Below, piece after piece: positions 54,446 to 63,881 of a stretch of DNA of 64,000 nt. Origin of the DNA: Brevibacterium ravenspurgense (GTDB taxonomy: Bacteria; Actinomycetota; Actinomycetes; Actinomycetales; Brevibacteriaceae); assembly GCF_001584615.1 (NCBI RefSeq), contig NZ_LQQC01000012.1:232954-296953 (forward strand). The letters run 5' to 3'. Every line of letters starts with the position of its first letter. The first letter of the stretch is position 1. A model generated the notes under the pieces. That model made no database searches. It saw only the letters and a list, made by a program, of their open reading frames with translations, and was not told the DNA's origin. Both the position numbers and the translations under genes were made by a program.

Positions 54446-55879
54446 TCAGCTGTTCTTCAGCGCGCTCCAGCGTTCGGCGTGATCGGCGGCAAGCTGGCGG
54501 GCCTGACCGATGTAGGTCTGCGGGCGCAGCTCCTTCAGACGTTCGGCGTCGTCTTCCGGCAGACCCAGGCCCGCAGTGAATTCCTGCAGGTCAGCCTGGC
54601 CGATGCGGTGGCCGCGCGTGAGCTCCTTGAGTTTTTCGTAGGGGTTTTCCATGCCGGGAACACCGCGCAGGTAGGCCGCGCGCATGACCGACTGGACTGC
54701 TTCGCCGAGCACTTCCCAGTTGCTTTCGAGGTCGGCATCGAGGGCGTCGCGGTTGATGTCGAGCATCTTCAGGCCCTTGACCAGGTTGTTCATCGCCAGG
54801 ATCGAGTGGCCGAACGCCACACCGATGTTGCGCTGCATGGTGGAGTCCGTCAGATCGCGCTGCAGGCGGCTGGTGACAAGCGTGTCGGCCAGGGTGTTCA
54901 GCAGAGCGCAGGACACTTCGAGGTTCGCTTCTGCGTTCTCAAAGCGGATGGGGTTGACCTTGTGCGGCATCGTTGACGAACCGGTCGCACCCTCAACGGG
55001 GATCTGCTTGAAGTAGTTCATCGAAATGTAGGTCCAGAAGTCCGTCGCCAGGTTGTGGGCGATCCGGTTGAACCTGTCGATGTCGGAGTACAGCTCCGCC
55101 TGGAAGTCATGCGATTCGATCTGCGTGGTCAGCGGGTTGAACGTAAGCCCCAGGCGGTCTTCCACGAAGCTGCGGGCGATCTCCGGCCAGTCGGCGCCGG
55201 GAACCGCGACCGAGTGGGCTGCGTAGGTGCCGGTCGCACCGTTGATCTTGCCCAGGTAGACAGTGTCCTTGATCCGCTTGAACTGGCGGGCCAGGCGGTG
55301 TGCGGTCACCGCGATTTCCTTGCCCATGGTGGTCGGCGTGGCCGGCTGACCGTGCGTGTGGGCGAGCATCGGAACGTCCGCGAGTTCCTGCGCCATGTCC
55401 GTCAGCTGATCAATGAGAGCTTCGGCCCGCGGCAGCCACTGGTTCTCCACCGCGCCCTTGAGCCCCAGGGCGTAGGACAGGTTGTTGATGTCTTCGGAGG
55501 TGCAGCAGAAGTGCACGAACTCGCGCAGGTCATCCCCGCCCAGCTCAGCCAGGCGGTCCTTGATGACGTACTCGACTGCCTTGACGTCATGCACCGTGAC
55601 CTTCTCAATGTCCTTGAGCTTGGCAATCGTGTCAGCGTCAAAGTTCTCGACCAGACCGCGCAGGCCGGCCTTCTCTTCGTCCGTCACAGCGCGCACACCG
55701 TCGATCACACCGTTTTCCGACAGGTGGATCAGCCATTCCACTTCCACGTGGATGCGGTCGCGGTTGAGTGCGGCCTCAGACAGGTAGTCGACGAGGCCCG
55801 CCGCATCGGCACGATAGCGGCCATCAAGCGGGCTCAGGGCAATAGCGGGGTCAAGGTCAGCCAAAGTCACGCGAGTCAT
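54446..55879 (-). CDS. purB: Adenylosuccinate lyase
   Basis: A 477-residue fumarase/aspartase superfamily enzyme. Signatures are FVHFCCTSEDINNLSYAL, MLAHTHGQPATPTTMGKE (catalytic His) and GSSTMPHKVNPIRFENAE with the catalytic Ser loop. It acts twice in purine synthesis. The ATG at 55879 begins MTRVTLADLDPAIALSPLDGRY, the normal PurB N-terminus; upstream in-frame codons belong to recQ. It starts seven bases after the recQ stop, so they form one operon. Confidence 0.95.
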   Translation of the reverse strand: MTRVTLADLDPAIALSPLDGRYRADAAGLVDYLSEAALNRDRIHVEVEWLIHLSENGVIDGVRAVTDEEKAGLRGLVENFDADTIAKLKDIEKVTVHDVKAVEYVIKDRLAELGGDDLREFVHFCCTSEDINNLSYALGLKGAVENQWLPRAEALIDQLTDMAQELADVPMLAHTHGQPATPTTMGKEIAVTAHRLARQFKRIKDTVYLGKINGATGTYAAHSVAVPGADWPEIARSFVEDRLGLTFNPLTTQIESHDFQAELYSDIDRFNRIAHNLATDFWTYISMNYFKQIPVEGATGSSTMPHKVNPIRFENAEANLEVSCALLNTLADTLVTSRLQRDLTDSTMQRNIGVAFGHSILAMNNLVKGLKMLDINRDALDADLESNWEVLGEAVQSVMRAAYLRGVPGMENPYEKLKELTRGHRIGQADLQEFTAGLGLPEDDAERLKELRPQTYIGQARQLAADHAERWSALKNS

Positions 55880-55886
55880 AGCCCCA

Positions 55887-57719
55887 TCATCCCACGTCCG
55901 CTCCCGTGACGATTTCCACGACCTCGGTTCCATACGCCTCGAGCTTTTTGTCGCCGACCCCGCTGACCTTCCGCAGAGCAGCCAGCGACTGCGGCTGGGC
56001 AATCGCAATGTGCATGAGCGCCGCATCCGGGAACACCACGTATGCGGGGACACCTGAGTCTGCGGCGGTGGTCTTCCGCCAGGCGCGCAGCCGGTTGAAG
56101 ATCTCCTCCTGGTCTTCTGTCAGGTGATACTTCCGCACACTCCCTGACGAGGCGGAGCTCGCCTTGGTCTGCCTCTTCGGCTTGGCCAGTTCGACCCTGA
56201 CCTCACCGCGCAGCACCGGGTCGGCAGAAGCATCGACCATGAACACGCCGTACTCGCCGACCGGCACCGTCCAGCCGCGCGCCGTGGTCTGCCTGAACAC
56301 CGAACGCCACTGCGCTTCGCTCAGATCAGCGCCGATGCCCCACACCGACAGGCTCTTGTGGTCAGATTCGTCCGAGCGTGGATTGTTCTTGCCGCGCAGC
56401 ACATCGATGATCTGCCCCGTGCCGAACCGCTGACCTCGCTCGCGCTCCAAACGGATGATGGCCGACAGCAGCATCTGCACCGCCACCGTCGCATCCCACG
56501 CCTGCGGCGGATGAAGGCACGTATCGCAGTTGCCGCACGGGCCGGATTCCTCGCCGAAGTACTGCAGAATCTGCTGGCGGCGGCACGTGAGCGACTCACA
56601 CAGGGCCAGCATCGAATCCAAATGCCGGCTCAAGTTCTGCCGGTGCTGCGGCGAACCCTCCGACTGACTGATCAGCCTGCGCTGAGCAACCACATCGCCC
56701 AAGCCGTACACCATCCACGCGGTCGCCGGCAGACCATCACGGCCAGCACGGCCCGTTTCCTGGTAATAGCCCTCAACGGACTTCGGCAGATCCACGTGGG
56801 CAACAAAGCGCACATCCGGTTTGTCAATGCCCATGCCGAACGCAATCGTGGCGACCATGACAACGCCGTCCTCGCGTAAGAACCGGGCCTGCCGGGCCGA
56901 ACGCTCCTCCTGCGGCAAACCCGCGTGATACGCCATCGCATCAATGCCCTGCTCACACAGGTAATCCGCAAACTGCTCCGTCGACTTGCGCGACAAACAG
57001 TAGACAATGCCCGCCTCACCCGGATGCTCATCCTTGATCAGCTCCACCAGCTGCCGGCGCGGAGACGTCTTCTCCGCAATCCGGTACTGAATGTTCGGCC
57101 GATCAAAACTCGAAACAAAATGGCGCGCCTCACCCATGGCCAACCGCCGCGTCAGTTCATCATGGGCAGCCGGGGCGGCGGTTGCCGTCAGCGCGACACG
57201 CGGCACGGTGGGAAAACGCTCATGCAGAACCGACAAACCCAGGTAGTCAGTCCGAAAATCATGACCCCACTGGGACACACAGTGCGCCTCATCAATGGCA
57301 AACAGCGAAACCTCTGTCTGTTCGAGGAGGCGAAGCGTCCTTTCCTGGACGAGCCTTTCGGGAGCCAAGTACAGAAGATCCAAAGCACCCGAGCGGAACC
57401 GGGCCTGCACCTCGTGAGCTTCTTCCGGGCTCAGGCTCGAATTGAGGTAGGCGGCCTTGACCCCGAGCGCTTCGAGGGCCACAACCTGGTCCTCCATGAG
57501 CGCGATGAGGGGCGAAATGACCACGCCGGTTCCGGGACGCACGAGGGCCGGAATCTGGTAGCACAGCGACTTCCCGCCGCCAGTGGGCATGAGGACTACC
57601 GCGTCACCGCCTGTGCATAGGTGCTCGATGATCTCCTCCTGCTGCCCCCGAAACGACGAATAGCCGAAGACGGAATCGAGAACTTCGGCGGGGGTTCGCT
57701 GTTCGGCAGTCACGGGCAC
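55887..57719 (-). CDS. recQ: ATP-dependent DNA helicase RecQ
   Basis: A 610-residue RecQ. Helicase core: [14 protein letters not shown] (Walker A), [16 protein letters not shown] (with the RecQ aromatic loop), [10 protein letters not shown] (motif VI). The zinc-binding RQC part carries CGNCDTC, and a C-terminal HRDC-like domain includes [16 protein letters not shown]. RecQ unwinds DNA 3' to 5' in recombination and fork repair. Its 5' side has two inverted DnaA boxes. It is co-directional with purB. Confidence 0.95.
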   Translation of the reverse strand: MPVTAEQRTPAEVLDSVFGYSSFRGQQEEIIEHLCTGGDAVVLMPTGGGKSLCYQIPALVRPGTGVVISPLIALMEDQVVALEALGVKAAYLNSSLSPEEAHEVQARFRSGALDLLYLAPERLVQERTLRLLEQTEVSLFAIDEAHCVSQWGHDFRTDYLGLSVLHERFPTVPRVALTATAAPAAHDELTRRLAMGEARHFVSSFDRPNIQYRIAEKTSPRRQLVELIKDEHPGEAGIVYCLSRKSTEQFADYLCEQGIDAMAYHAGLPQEERSARQARFLREDGVVMVATIAFGMGIDKPDVRFVAHVDLPKSVEGYYQETGRAGRDGLPATAWMVYGLGDVVAQRRLISQSEGSPQHRQNLSRHLDSMLALCESLTCRRQQILQYFGEESGPCGNCDTCLHPPQAWDATVAVQMLLSAIIRLERERGQRFGTGQIIDVLRGKNNPRSDESDHKSLSVWGIGADLSEAQWRSVFRQTTARGWTVPVGEYGVFMVDASADPVLRGEVRVELAKPKRQTKASSASSGSVRKYHLTEDQEEIFNRLRAWRKTTAADSGVPAYVVFPDAALMHIAIAQPQSLAALRKVSGVGDKKLEAYGTEVVEIVTGADVG

Positions 57720-57764
57720 ACCCTATCCGTGTTGCTGGGGAGTGTGCGGCTGAGTGTCGACCGG

Positions 57765-57792
57765 CTGTGGACAATTGCGCGCTTGTCCACAG
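57765..57792. promoter_or_regulatory. Two inverted DnaA boxes
   Basis: TTGTCCACA at 57783-57791 and its inverse TGTGGACAA at 57766-57774 form a perfect dyad with eight-base spacer TTGCGCGC. TTGTCCACA is the preferred DnaA box of high-GC actinobacteria. The dyad lies between the divergent recQ and WXG-like genes. Confidence 0.6.
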
Positions 57793-57842
57793 GGCGCTGC
57801 GGGATCTGGTGGCTGTGTGCCGGCGGTGCGGAGGATCGGGCC

Positions 57843-58070
57843 ATGGACGAACTGCACGCAATGATGAAGCAATGGGAAGCCGCCAGCGCCGAATGGGCAG
57901 GGTTGGCACGAGCTGTCGCCGCCGCCGACCCCGACTACTGGGAGGGCGCGGCCGCTGACGCCTTCCGCTGGCAGCTGCGGGAACGCGCACGAGCCTGCTC
58001 TGAGGCTGAACGCATGGCAGGTGAGGTCGTGCTCGCCTTCGCCGAGCACGTCAGGCAGGTGGCGCCATGA
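57843..58070 (+). CDS. WXG100-like small protein
   Basis: A 75-residue all-helical protein. A central DYWEGAAADAFRWQL is the W-x-G turn of WXG100 (ESAT-6-like) proteins, flanked by two amphipathic helices; the length is slightly shorter than the usual 95-100. WXG proteins are secreted partners or carriers of type VII secretion systems. The ATG at 57843 is chosen because the helices start there; it has GGAGGAT upstream. It overlaps the next gene by four bases. Confidence 0.6.
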   Translation: MDELHAMMKQWEAASAEWAGLARAVAAADPDYWEGAAADAFRWQLRERARACSEAERMAGEVVLAFAEHVRQVAP

Positions 58071-58714
58071 CCTGGCTGGATCTTGATCCTCGCGCTTTTG
58101 CCGATTTGCCGCCGGACCTCGTCGCGCTCCTGCCAGCCGGGGTCGTGCCGACTCTGAAGGAACCGGATCTTGGGGAACCAACTGACGAGGTGCCGGTTCC
58201 GGGGGAGGGGAGTGGCACCTCGTGCGTTGGTGGGGAGTGCGCGGATGGCGGGGGCAGTCGTGAGGGCTCCCCTCGGGAGCCCGTCGACAGTGCCGAGCTT
58301 GCGTTCGCAGTGGCCTTCGCCTCGAGCCCCTTTGTCTTTTCCGCCTATGCGTGCGGGCCGCCGGGCATGCTTGTCATCAACGCTGTGTTCGATCCGGCAA
58401 CCGCCGCGGTCATCGTGCGTCAGGACAGCGGTGAATTAGGCGCCGACGGTGTTCCGGCAGACCTGGGTGAGGCCGTACGCGGACGCCTGCTGCGCGGAAC
58501 CTTCTGCGATCTGGGCGACCTTCCGCAGATATTCGGCGACATACTCGCCGCCGGCTACAGTGACGGCCGTTTCGCCGTGGGTGCGCTTACGCCTGAAGGC
58601 CAGCCGGGACATGTGTTTGAGCACGTCGAATTCACTGCCGCAGACCGTCCCGCTGCCACTGTCGCGGTTCTCGACGCAGCGCTCGCCGCGGCTTATGAAT
58701 GGGTCGAATCATGA
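58067..58714 (+). CDS. Unknown protein of the WXG-like operon
   Basis: A 215-residue protein without signal or membrane segments. The N-terminal 40 residues and the C-terminal 140 look folded; between them (about 40-75) is a Gly/Glu/Ser/Pro-rich stretch with two Cys. The DNA coding the stretch contains an inverted copy of the dispersed GAGGTGCC motif (arms at 58185-58194 and 58214-58223). By position and size it might be a chaperone or carrier for the next gene's product, as EspG-type proteins are, but I see no EspG motif. Confidence 0.55.
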   Translation: MTWLDLDPRAFADLPPDLVALLPAGVVPTLKEPDLGEPTDEVPVPGEGSGTSCVGGECADGGGSREGSPREPVDSAELAFAVAFASSPFVFSAYACGPPGMLVINAVFDPATAAVIVRQDSGELGADGVPADLGEAVRGRLLRGTFCDLGDLPQIFGDILAAGYSDGRFAVGALTPEGQPGHVFEHVEFTAADRPAATVAVLDAALAAAYEWVES

Positions 58715-60117
58715 GGGTCATCGGAGGTGAGCGTGGATTCTCTGCCCGACTGGAAAACATTCGCAGTGCCGGAGGTGCGCTGGAAAGTCTGGGCGGAACC
58801 GTCGGAGACCTTGTACGGGCAACCCCACCGCCGCCGGGCGTGAGTTCACTGCTGGATTCGCCAGTGACGTGGGCGAAGGTTGAATACGCCTGTACTGCGT
58901 TCTTCATGCGCACACGCGGGCTCAGTGACAGCATTACGAAGCTCGGAACGCAGGCACTGCTGGCGGCAGCAGGCTATGAAACGGCGGATTCCGCGGCCCG
59001 AGCGGCGCAGCAGATCGGCAGTTGGGCCGCCGGCTGGGGACTGGGAGTCGCAGTGCGGGTGACAGCACCCCTATGGGCGGTGCCGGCGGTCATCGCAGCG
59101 CTGACAGCGGCCGGATGGATTGCGGTGGCCGACGGCCTCGTCACGCTTGCCACCGGCAACAGCCCCGAATTCGGCAAGAAGGCCATGGCAGCAGCCCGCG
59201 GGATCTTTGAACAGGCGCTGGCAAACAACACGGGCGCTTTCAGCAGAGTCCTCGATTCGGGACTTTCCGGTTTCGCCACCGGACTGTTCGGATTGCCCCC
59301 GCTGCCTCCGATCATCGACGCGATGCGCGCCGGACCGCTCACGCGCTCTCTGGCCAGGACGGGCGAAGCCAGCGGAGCCTTCCCGACAGAACCGCCGGAG
59401 GTCCGCTCCTACAAGGCGACGCCCGGTGGGTCGCCGGGCTCCCTGTCAGGTCTGTACGAACGTGAAGTCGCTGCGCACTCCGGACGCGACAACGGCAGGG
59501 TTCGGGTGGACGCCGTGCGTGGGCCGGACGGGAAGAAGCGCTACATCGTGTATGTGCCCGCAACAACTGACTGGAGTGTCAAAGGAGGGCGCAACACAAC
59601 GGACACCGCTACGAACGTGCAGACCATGGCCCAGCGCGAATCCGCCATGCGCCACGTGGTGAGGACGGCAATAAAGGAAAGCGGCATCGGGCCGGATGAC
59701 GAAGTCATGTTCGTCGGCTATTCGCAGGGCGGGATTGTTGCGGCATCGCTGGCGGCCGATCCCGAATTCCGCAAACAGGCGAACGTGAGGCAGGTGGTCA
59801 CGGTCGGCAGCCCCATCGGGCGCTTCGACGTCGGCAACACCAAGGTGCTGTCCATCGAACAGGACCGGGACGTGATTCCGGCACTCGACGGCACGGACAA
59901 CCCAGACAAGCGCAACTGGACCACCATCATCGCCGACTCACCACCCGTCGACAGCCCTCTGGGTGCGCACTCATCTGATGCGTACACTGAGGTCATCCGC
60001 GATCTCGAGAAGAGCAGACAGCCCGATGTTGTGCAGTTCTCGAAAGACAACCGCGATTTTCTTGGCGGCACGGTCGAAGAGTCACGCGAATTCGAAGGGG
60101 TCCGGAAGGAAAAATAA
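58711..60117 (+). CDS. Alpha/beta hydrolase, candidate type VII effector
   Basis: A 468-residue protein. The first 230 residues are helical with Ala/Gly-rich segments, including a hydrophobic stretch WAVPAVIAALTAAGWIAVA, and resemble the helical leader of WXG/LXG effectors. The C-terminal 220 residues are a serine hydrolase: nucleophile FVGYSQGGIVAA, acid in EQDRDVIPALDG and His in GAHSSDAY. Its ATG overlaps the previous stop. A lipase or esterase secreted with the WXG-like partner is the simplest idea, not proven. Confidence 0.65.
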   Translation: MRVIGGERGFSARLENIRSAGGALESLGGTVGDLVRATPPPPGVSSLLDSPVTWAKVEYACTAFFMRTRGLSDSITKLGTQALLAAAGYETADSAARAAQQIGSWAAGWGLGVAVRVTAPLWAVPAVIAALTAAGWIAVADGLVTLATGNSPEFGKKAMAAARGIFEQALANNTGAFSRVLDSGLSGFATGLFGLPPLPPIIDAMRAGPLTRSLARTGEASGAFPTEPPEVRSYKATPGGSPGSLSGLYEREVAAHSGRDNGRVRVDAVRGPDGKKRYIVYVPATTDWSVKGGRNTTDTATNVQTMAQRESAMRHVVRTAIKESGIGPDDEVMFVGYSQGGIVAASLAADPEFRKQANVRQVVTVGSPIGRFDVGNTKVLSIEQDRDVIPALDGTDNPDKRNWTTIIADSPPVDSPLGAHSSDAYTEVIRDLEKSRQPDVVQFSKDNRDFLGGTVEESREFEGVRKEK

Positions 60118-60152
60118 GCGCTCATCTTGGCATGGGTCGTCACTTCCGTTAG

Positions 60153-60171
60153 ATTGTGTTCACAATGTGAA
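60153..60171. promoter_or_regulatory. Overlapping dyads upstream of the bkd operon
   Basis: ATTGTG-TT-CACAAT (60153-60166) and TTCACA-A-TGTGAA (60159-60171) overlap. TGTGA-type arms are typical of CRP/GlxR regulators. Two further palindromes, CGCCTAGGCG (60184-60193) and CCGAGCGCTCGG (60199-60210), lie between them and the ATG at 60263. Confidence 0.5.
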
Positions 60172-60262
60172 ACGAGTCACCGACGCCTAGGCGAACAGCC
60201 GAGCGCTCGGTTGGTTTGGCAAAGAGGCCACAAGCCATTCGGCCACGACTAGAGGAGAAGCT

Positions 60263-61411
60263 ATGACTTCGAATCTCGCAGGCAACACCAATACTGCACA
60301 AGATTCAGATCGTCCGATGATTCAGATGCTTTCGCCCGAAGGCAAGCGAGTTCGCTCCGGAGAGTACGATTCCTACGCCGCAGACCTCACAGGCGAGGAC
60401 ATGCGGGAGTTCTACCGGGACATGGTGCTCATCCGTCGAGTAGACGCGGAGGGCAACGCCCTGCAGCGTCAGGGACAGCTGGGCCTGTGGGCGCCGCTCA
60501 AGGGCCAGGAAGCCGCACAGATCGGACTGGGCCGCGCACTGCGCAAACAGGACTTCGTCTTCCCCACCTACCGCGAACACGGTCTGGCATGGTGCCGCGG
60601 GGTTGAACCCGAAACGCTGCTCGGCATGTTCCGCGGCCAGCACCACGGCGGCTGGGACCCGCAGGAAAACCGCTTCCACACCTACACGATCGTCATCGGC
60701 TCGCAGGTTCTGCACGCCACCGGCTACGCCATGGGCGTGAAGTTCGACGGCGACGTCGCCACCGGCGACCTCGACCGCGACACCATCTCGGTCGCCTGCA
60801 TGGGCGACGGCGCAACCAGCCAGGGCGACGTTTCGGAAGGCCTCAACTTCGCAGCTGTCTTCCACGCACCCGTCCTGTTCTTCATCCAGAACAACCAGTT
60901 CGCCATTTCGGAACCGAACTCCGCACAGATGGCAGCACCGCTGTTCAAGCGCGGAACCGGCTTCGGCGTGCCCGGTGTGCGCGTCGACGGCAACGACGTT
61001 CTGGCCATGTACTCCGTGGCGAAGGCCAGCGCCGACTCGATTCGCGCAGGCCTGGGCCCCATGCTGATCGAAGCGTTCACCTACCGCATGGGCGCACACA
61101 CCACTGCTGACGACCCCACCAAGTACCGTTCAGACGCACTGACGGAATCGTGGCTCGAAAAGGACCCGATCGACCGGGTTCGACGCTTCCTGCACCACGA
61201 GGACTACGCCGACCAGAAGTTCTTCGATGAGATCGACGAAGAAGCGGATGCTCTCGCAGCCCGCATCCGCGCGGCCTGCATGGCCATGGAACCTCCGGCA
61301 CCGTCAGAAATGTTCGACTCCGTGTTCGTCGAAAAGCATCCTCTCATCGAAGCCGAACAGCGCGAGTACCTCGAATACCTCGACTCGTTCGCAGAGGAAG
61401 GTGCACTGTGA
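60263..61411 (+). CDS. bkdA: 2-oxoacid dehydrogenase E1 alpha subunit (branched-chain type)
   Basis: A 382-residue thiamine-diphosphate enzyme subunit. The ThDP fold motif is CMGDGATSQGDVSEGLNFAAVF with GDG and the conserved N in FFIQNNQFAIS. FPTYREHGLAWCRG and TYRMGAHTTADDPTKYR match E1 alpha of branched-chain ketoacid or acetoin/pyruvate complexes. With the next two genes it makes acyl-CoA from 2-oxoacids. AGAGGAGAAG precedes the ATG. The thiamine transporter in this window would feed its cofactor. Confidence 0.93.
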   Translation: MTSNLAGNTNTAQDSDRPMIQMLSPEGKRVRSGEYDSYAADLTGEDMREFYRDMVLIRRVDAEGNALQRQGQLGLWAPLKGQEAAQIGLGRALRKQDFVFPTYREHGLAWCRGVEPETLLGMFRGQHHGGWDPQENRFHTYTIVIGSQVLHATGYAMGVKFDGDVATGDLDRDTISVACMGDGATSQGDVSEGLNFAAVFHAPVLFFIQNNQFAISEPNSAQMAAPLFKRGTGFGVPGVRVDGNDVLAMYSVAKASADSIRAGLGPMLIEAFTYRMGAHTTADDPTKYRSDALTESWLEKDPIDRVRRFLHHEDYADQKFFDEIDEEADALAARIRAACMAMEPPAPSEMFDSVFVEKHPLIEAEQREYLEYLDSFAEEGAL

Positions 61412-62409
61412 CCGCAGCTTCCACCCTCGACTCGATCCAGAAGATGCCCCTGTCCAAGGGCATCACCGCGGGCCTTCGCAAGGCCATGGAAGAAGACTCC
61501 AAGGTCGTTCTCATCGGTGAGGACATCGGCAAGCTCGGCGGTGTCTTCCGTGTGACAGAAGGCATCCAGAAGGACTTCGGCGAACAGCGCGTCATCGACG
61601 CCCCACTGGCCGAATCCGGCATTGTCGGCACCGCAATCGGCATGGCCATCCGCGGCTACCGTCCGGTTGTCGAAATCCAGTTCGACGCGTTCGTCTTCCC
61701 GGCCTACGACCAGATCGTGACCCAGCTGGCGAAGCTCCACGCGCGCACCCGCGGAAAGCTCAATGTGCCGGTCGTCATACGCATCCCCTACGGCGGCGGC
61801 ATCGGCTCGCCCGAGCACCACTCGGAAAGCCCCGAAACGGTCTTCGCCCACCACGCCGGGCTCAAGATTATGACGCCGTCGAATGCGAACGATGCCTACT
61901 GGATGATCCAGGAAGCCATCAAGAGCCCCGATCCGGTTATCTTCTTCGAGCCCAAGCGCCAGTACTGGCTGCGCGGCGACGTCGACCTTGAGAACCCCGC
62001 AACCACCGCCTACAGCGCGCAGATCGCCCGCCCCGGCAAGGACTGCACGCTCGTGGCCTACGGTCCGCTCGTTCCGCAGGCGCTCGACGCCGCGGCCGCT
62101 GCGGCCGAAGAAGGCGTTGACCTCGAAGTCATCGACCTGCGCGGTCTCAACCCCATCGACTTCCCGGTCATCGAAGAGTCCGTGAAGAAGACGGGCCGTC
62201 TGGTAGTCGCCCACGAAGCCCCCGTCTTCCTGGGCCTGGGGTCGGAAATCGCCGCACGGATCAGCGAACGCTGCTTCTACCACCTCGAAGCTCCCGTGCT
62301 GCGAGTCGGCGCACCGCACGCCCCGTACCCCGGTTCGAAGCTCGAACAGCACTACCTGCCCGACCTTGACCGCATTCTCGATGCCGTCGACCGCGCTATG
62401 GACTTCTAA
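61408..62409 (+). CDS. bkdB: 2-oxoacid dehydrogenase E1 beta subunit
   Basis: A 333-residue transketolase-like protein. VVLIGEDIGKLGGVFRVT, PLAESGIVGTAIGMAIRG, RIPYGGGIGSPEHHSES and VIDLRGLNPID are strongly conserved E1 beta motifs, including the glutamate (PLAESG) that activates ThDP. It starts with GTG overlapping the E1 alpha stop by four bases, ensuring equal production of the heterotetramer. Confidence 0.94.
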   Translation: MTAASTLDSIQKMPLSKGITAGLRKAMEEDSKVVLIGEDIGKLGGVFRVTEGIQKDFGEQRVIDAPLAESGIVGTAIGMAIRGYRPVVEIQFDAFVFPAYDQIVTQLAKLHARTRGKLNVPVVIRIPYGGGIGSPEHHSESPETVFAHHAGLKIMTPSNANDAYWMIQEAIKSPDPVIFFEPKRQYWLRGDVDLENPATTAYSAQIARPGKDCTLVAYGPLVPQALDAAAAAAEEGVDLEVIDLRGLNPIDFPVIEESVKKTGRLVVAHEAPVFLGLGSEIAARISERCFYHLEAPVLRVGAPHAPYPGSKLEQHYLPDLDRILDAVDRAMDF

Positions 62410-62417
62410 GGAACCCA

Positions 62418-63755
62418 ATGACAGACACATTTCTCCTGCCCGACCCGGGCGAGGGGCTGACCGAAGCTGACATCATTTCGTGGAAGGTCGCCGCAGGCGA
62501 CACCGTCACGGTCAACCAGATCCTCGTCGAAATCGAAACCGCTAAATCGCTCGTCGAACTGCCCAGCCCGCACGCCGGTGTGATCGCCAAGCTGCTGGTA
62601 GAGGAAGGCCAGACCGTCGAAGTCGGCACCCCGATCCTCCAGTTCGAAGGCGATGGCTCCGCATCCGGTGACACTCCTGCAGCGGACGCAGCCGATGACA
62701 GCGCGGACGATGAAGGCTCCGGCCCCAACCTCGTGGGCTACGGAACCACCGCGCAGTCCAAGCGCCGCCGCCCCCGTAAGGGACAGCAGGCCCAGCCGGA
62801 AGCTCCGGCGGCAGCGGCTCCCGCAGCTGAAGCCAAGCCCGCAGCCCAGCCCGAACCGGCCGCCCCGGCTCGTGCCGGACACGCCCTGGCCAAGCCGCCC
62901 GTGCGCAAGCTCGCTAAGGACAACGGCATCAACCTCGCCGATGTCCCCGCAACCGGCGAAGGCGGCATCGTCACTCGCGCCGACCTTGTGAAGTACATGG
63001 AAAGCGGACAGGCGAACACCGCGGACGCCCCGGCGACCGGCACCTCGGCAGCTGCTGCCGCACCGGGAACCGAAGAGCGCATCCCGTTCAAGGGCGTCAC
63101 CAAGTTCATGGCGCAGGCCATGGTCGATTCGGCGTTCACCGCGCCACACGTCACCGAGTTCCTCGACGTGGACATGACCGAAACCATGGAGCTCGTGCGT
63201 CGCTTCAAGGCCTCCGGCGTTCTCGGCGATGTGAAGCTGTCGCCGCTGGCCGTTGTCGCAAAGGCTGTGACCTGGGCTGTTGCCCGCAACCCGCGGATCA
63301 ACAGTTCGCTGGAGGGCGACGAAATCGTCGTCAAGCACTACGTCAATCTGGGCATTGCGGCAGCAACGCCGCGCGGCCTGGTCGTACCGAACATCAAGGA
63401 CGCCCACGCGATGGGACTGGGTCAGCTTGCCGGAGAGATCCGCGAACTGGCACTCACCGCGCGCGAAGGCCGGACCACCCCGGCAGCGCAGACCGGCGGA
63501 ACCATCACCATCACCAACGTCGGAGTGTTCGGCGTGGATGCCGGAACGCCCATCATCAACCCCGGCGAAGCCGCCATCCTCGCCTTCGGCCAGGTGCGCC
63601 AGCGCCCGTGGGTTGTCGACGGAGAAATCGTGCCGCGCGAAATCACCACGCTGGCAGTGTCTGCAGACCACAGGCTGGTCGACGGCGAGATCATCTCGAA
63701 GTTCCTCGCCGACGTGGGCCGCGCACTCGAAGACCCGGCGGTCATGCTGGCCTAA
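62418..63755 (+). CDS. bkdC: 2-oxoacid dehydrogenase E2 (dihydrolipoamide acyltransferase)
   Basis: A 445-residue E2. One lipoyl domain is at about 1-77 with the lipoylated lysine in VEIETAKSLVELPSP. An Ala/Pro-rich linker (about 80-155) leads to the peripheral-subunit domain VRKLAKDNGINLADV…GGIVTRADL, another short linker, and the catalytic domain ending SADHRLVDGEII with the active His and DG. It starts eight bases after E1 beta. E3 is not in the window. The high-GC linker carries one copy of GGCACCTCGG. Confidence 0.94.
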   Translation: MTDTFLLPDPGEGLTEADIISWKVAAGDTVTVNQILVEIETAKSLVELPSPHAGVIAKLLVEEGQTVEVGTPILQFEGDGSASGDTPAADAADDSADDEGSGPNLVGYGTTAQSKRRRPRKGQQAQPEAPAAAAPAAEAKPAAQPEPAAPARAGHALAKPPVRKLAKDNGINLADVPATGEGGIVTRADLVKYMESGQANTADAPATGTSAAAAAPGTEERIPFKGVTKFMAQAMVDSAFTAPHVTEFLDVDMTETMELVRRFKASGVLGDVKLSPLAVVAKAVTWAVARNPRINSSLEGDEIVVKHYVNLGIAAATPRGLVVPNIKDAHAMGLGQLAGEIRELALTAREGRTTPAAQTGGTITITNVGVFGVDAGTPIINPGEAAILAFGQVRQRPWVVDGEIVPREITTLAVSADHRLVDGEIISKFLADVGRALEDPAVMLA

Positions 63756-63806
63756 GGTGCGGTGCCGATGCGCCTCGGCTGTACCAGAGCTGCAGTCCGA
63801 TTCGTG

Positions 63807-63878
63807 GTGCCTCATTGTCAAGTCCCCGCGTAGTGGGGGTCCGTGCCTCATGTGTTTTTCCCCGCGTAGTGGGTGTGG
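63807..63878. repeat. Two tandem 36-bp repeats
   Basis: Units begin at 63807 and 63843 with GTGCCTCAT and both contain CCCCGCGTAGTGGG (63824-63837 and 63860-63873), which can fold as a small hairpin. They lie just beyond the stop of the truncated minus-strand gene, as terminal repeats of an insertion sequence might. Confidence 0.65.
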
Positions 63879-63881
63879 GGT

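Noticed and set aside
62406..63851. A 481-codon open frame on the minus strand
   Set aside because: It mirrors the E2 gene; composition is low-complexity and no motif is visible.
63807..63878. Possible CRISPR repeats
   Set aside because: Only two degenerate 36-bp units in direct contact, without spacers; better explained as an insertion-sequence end.
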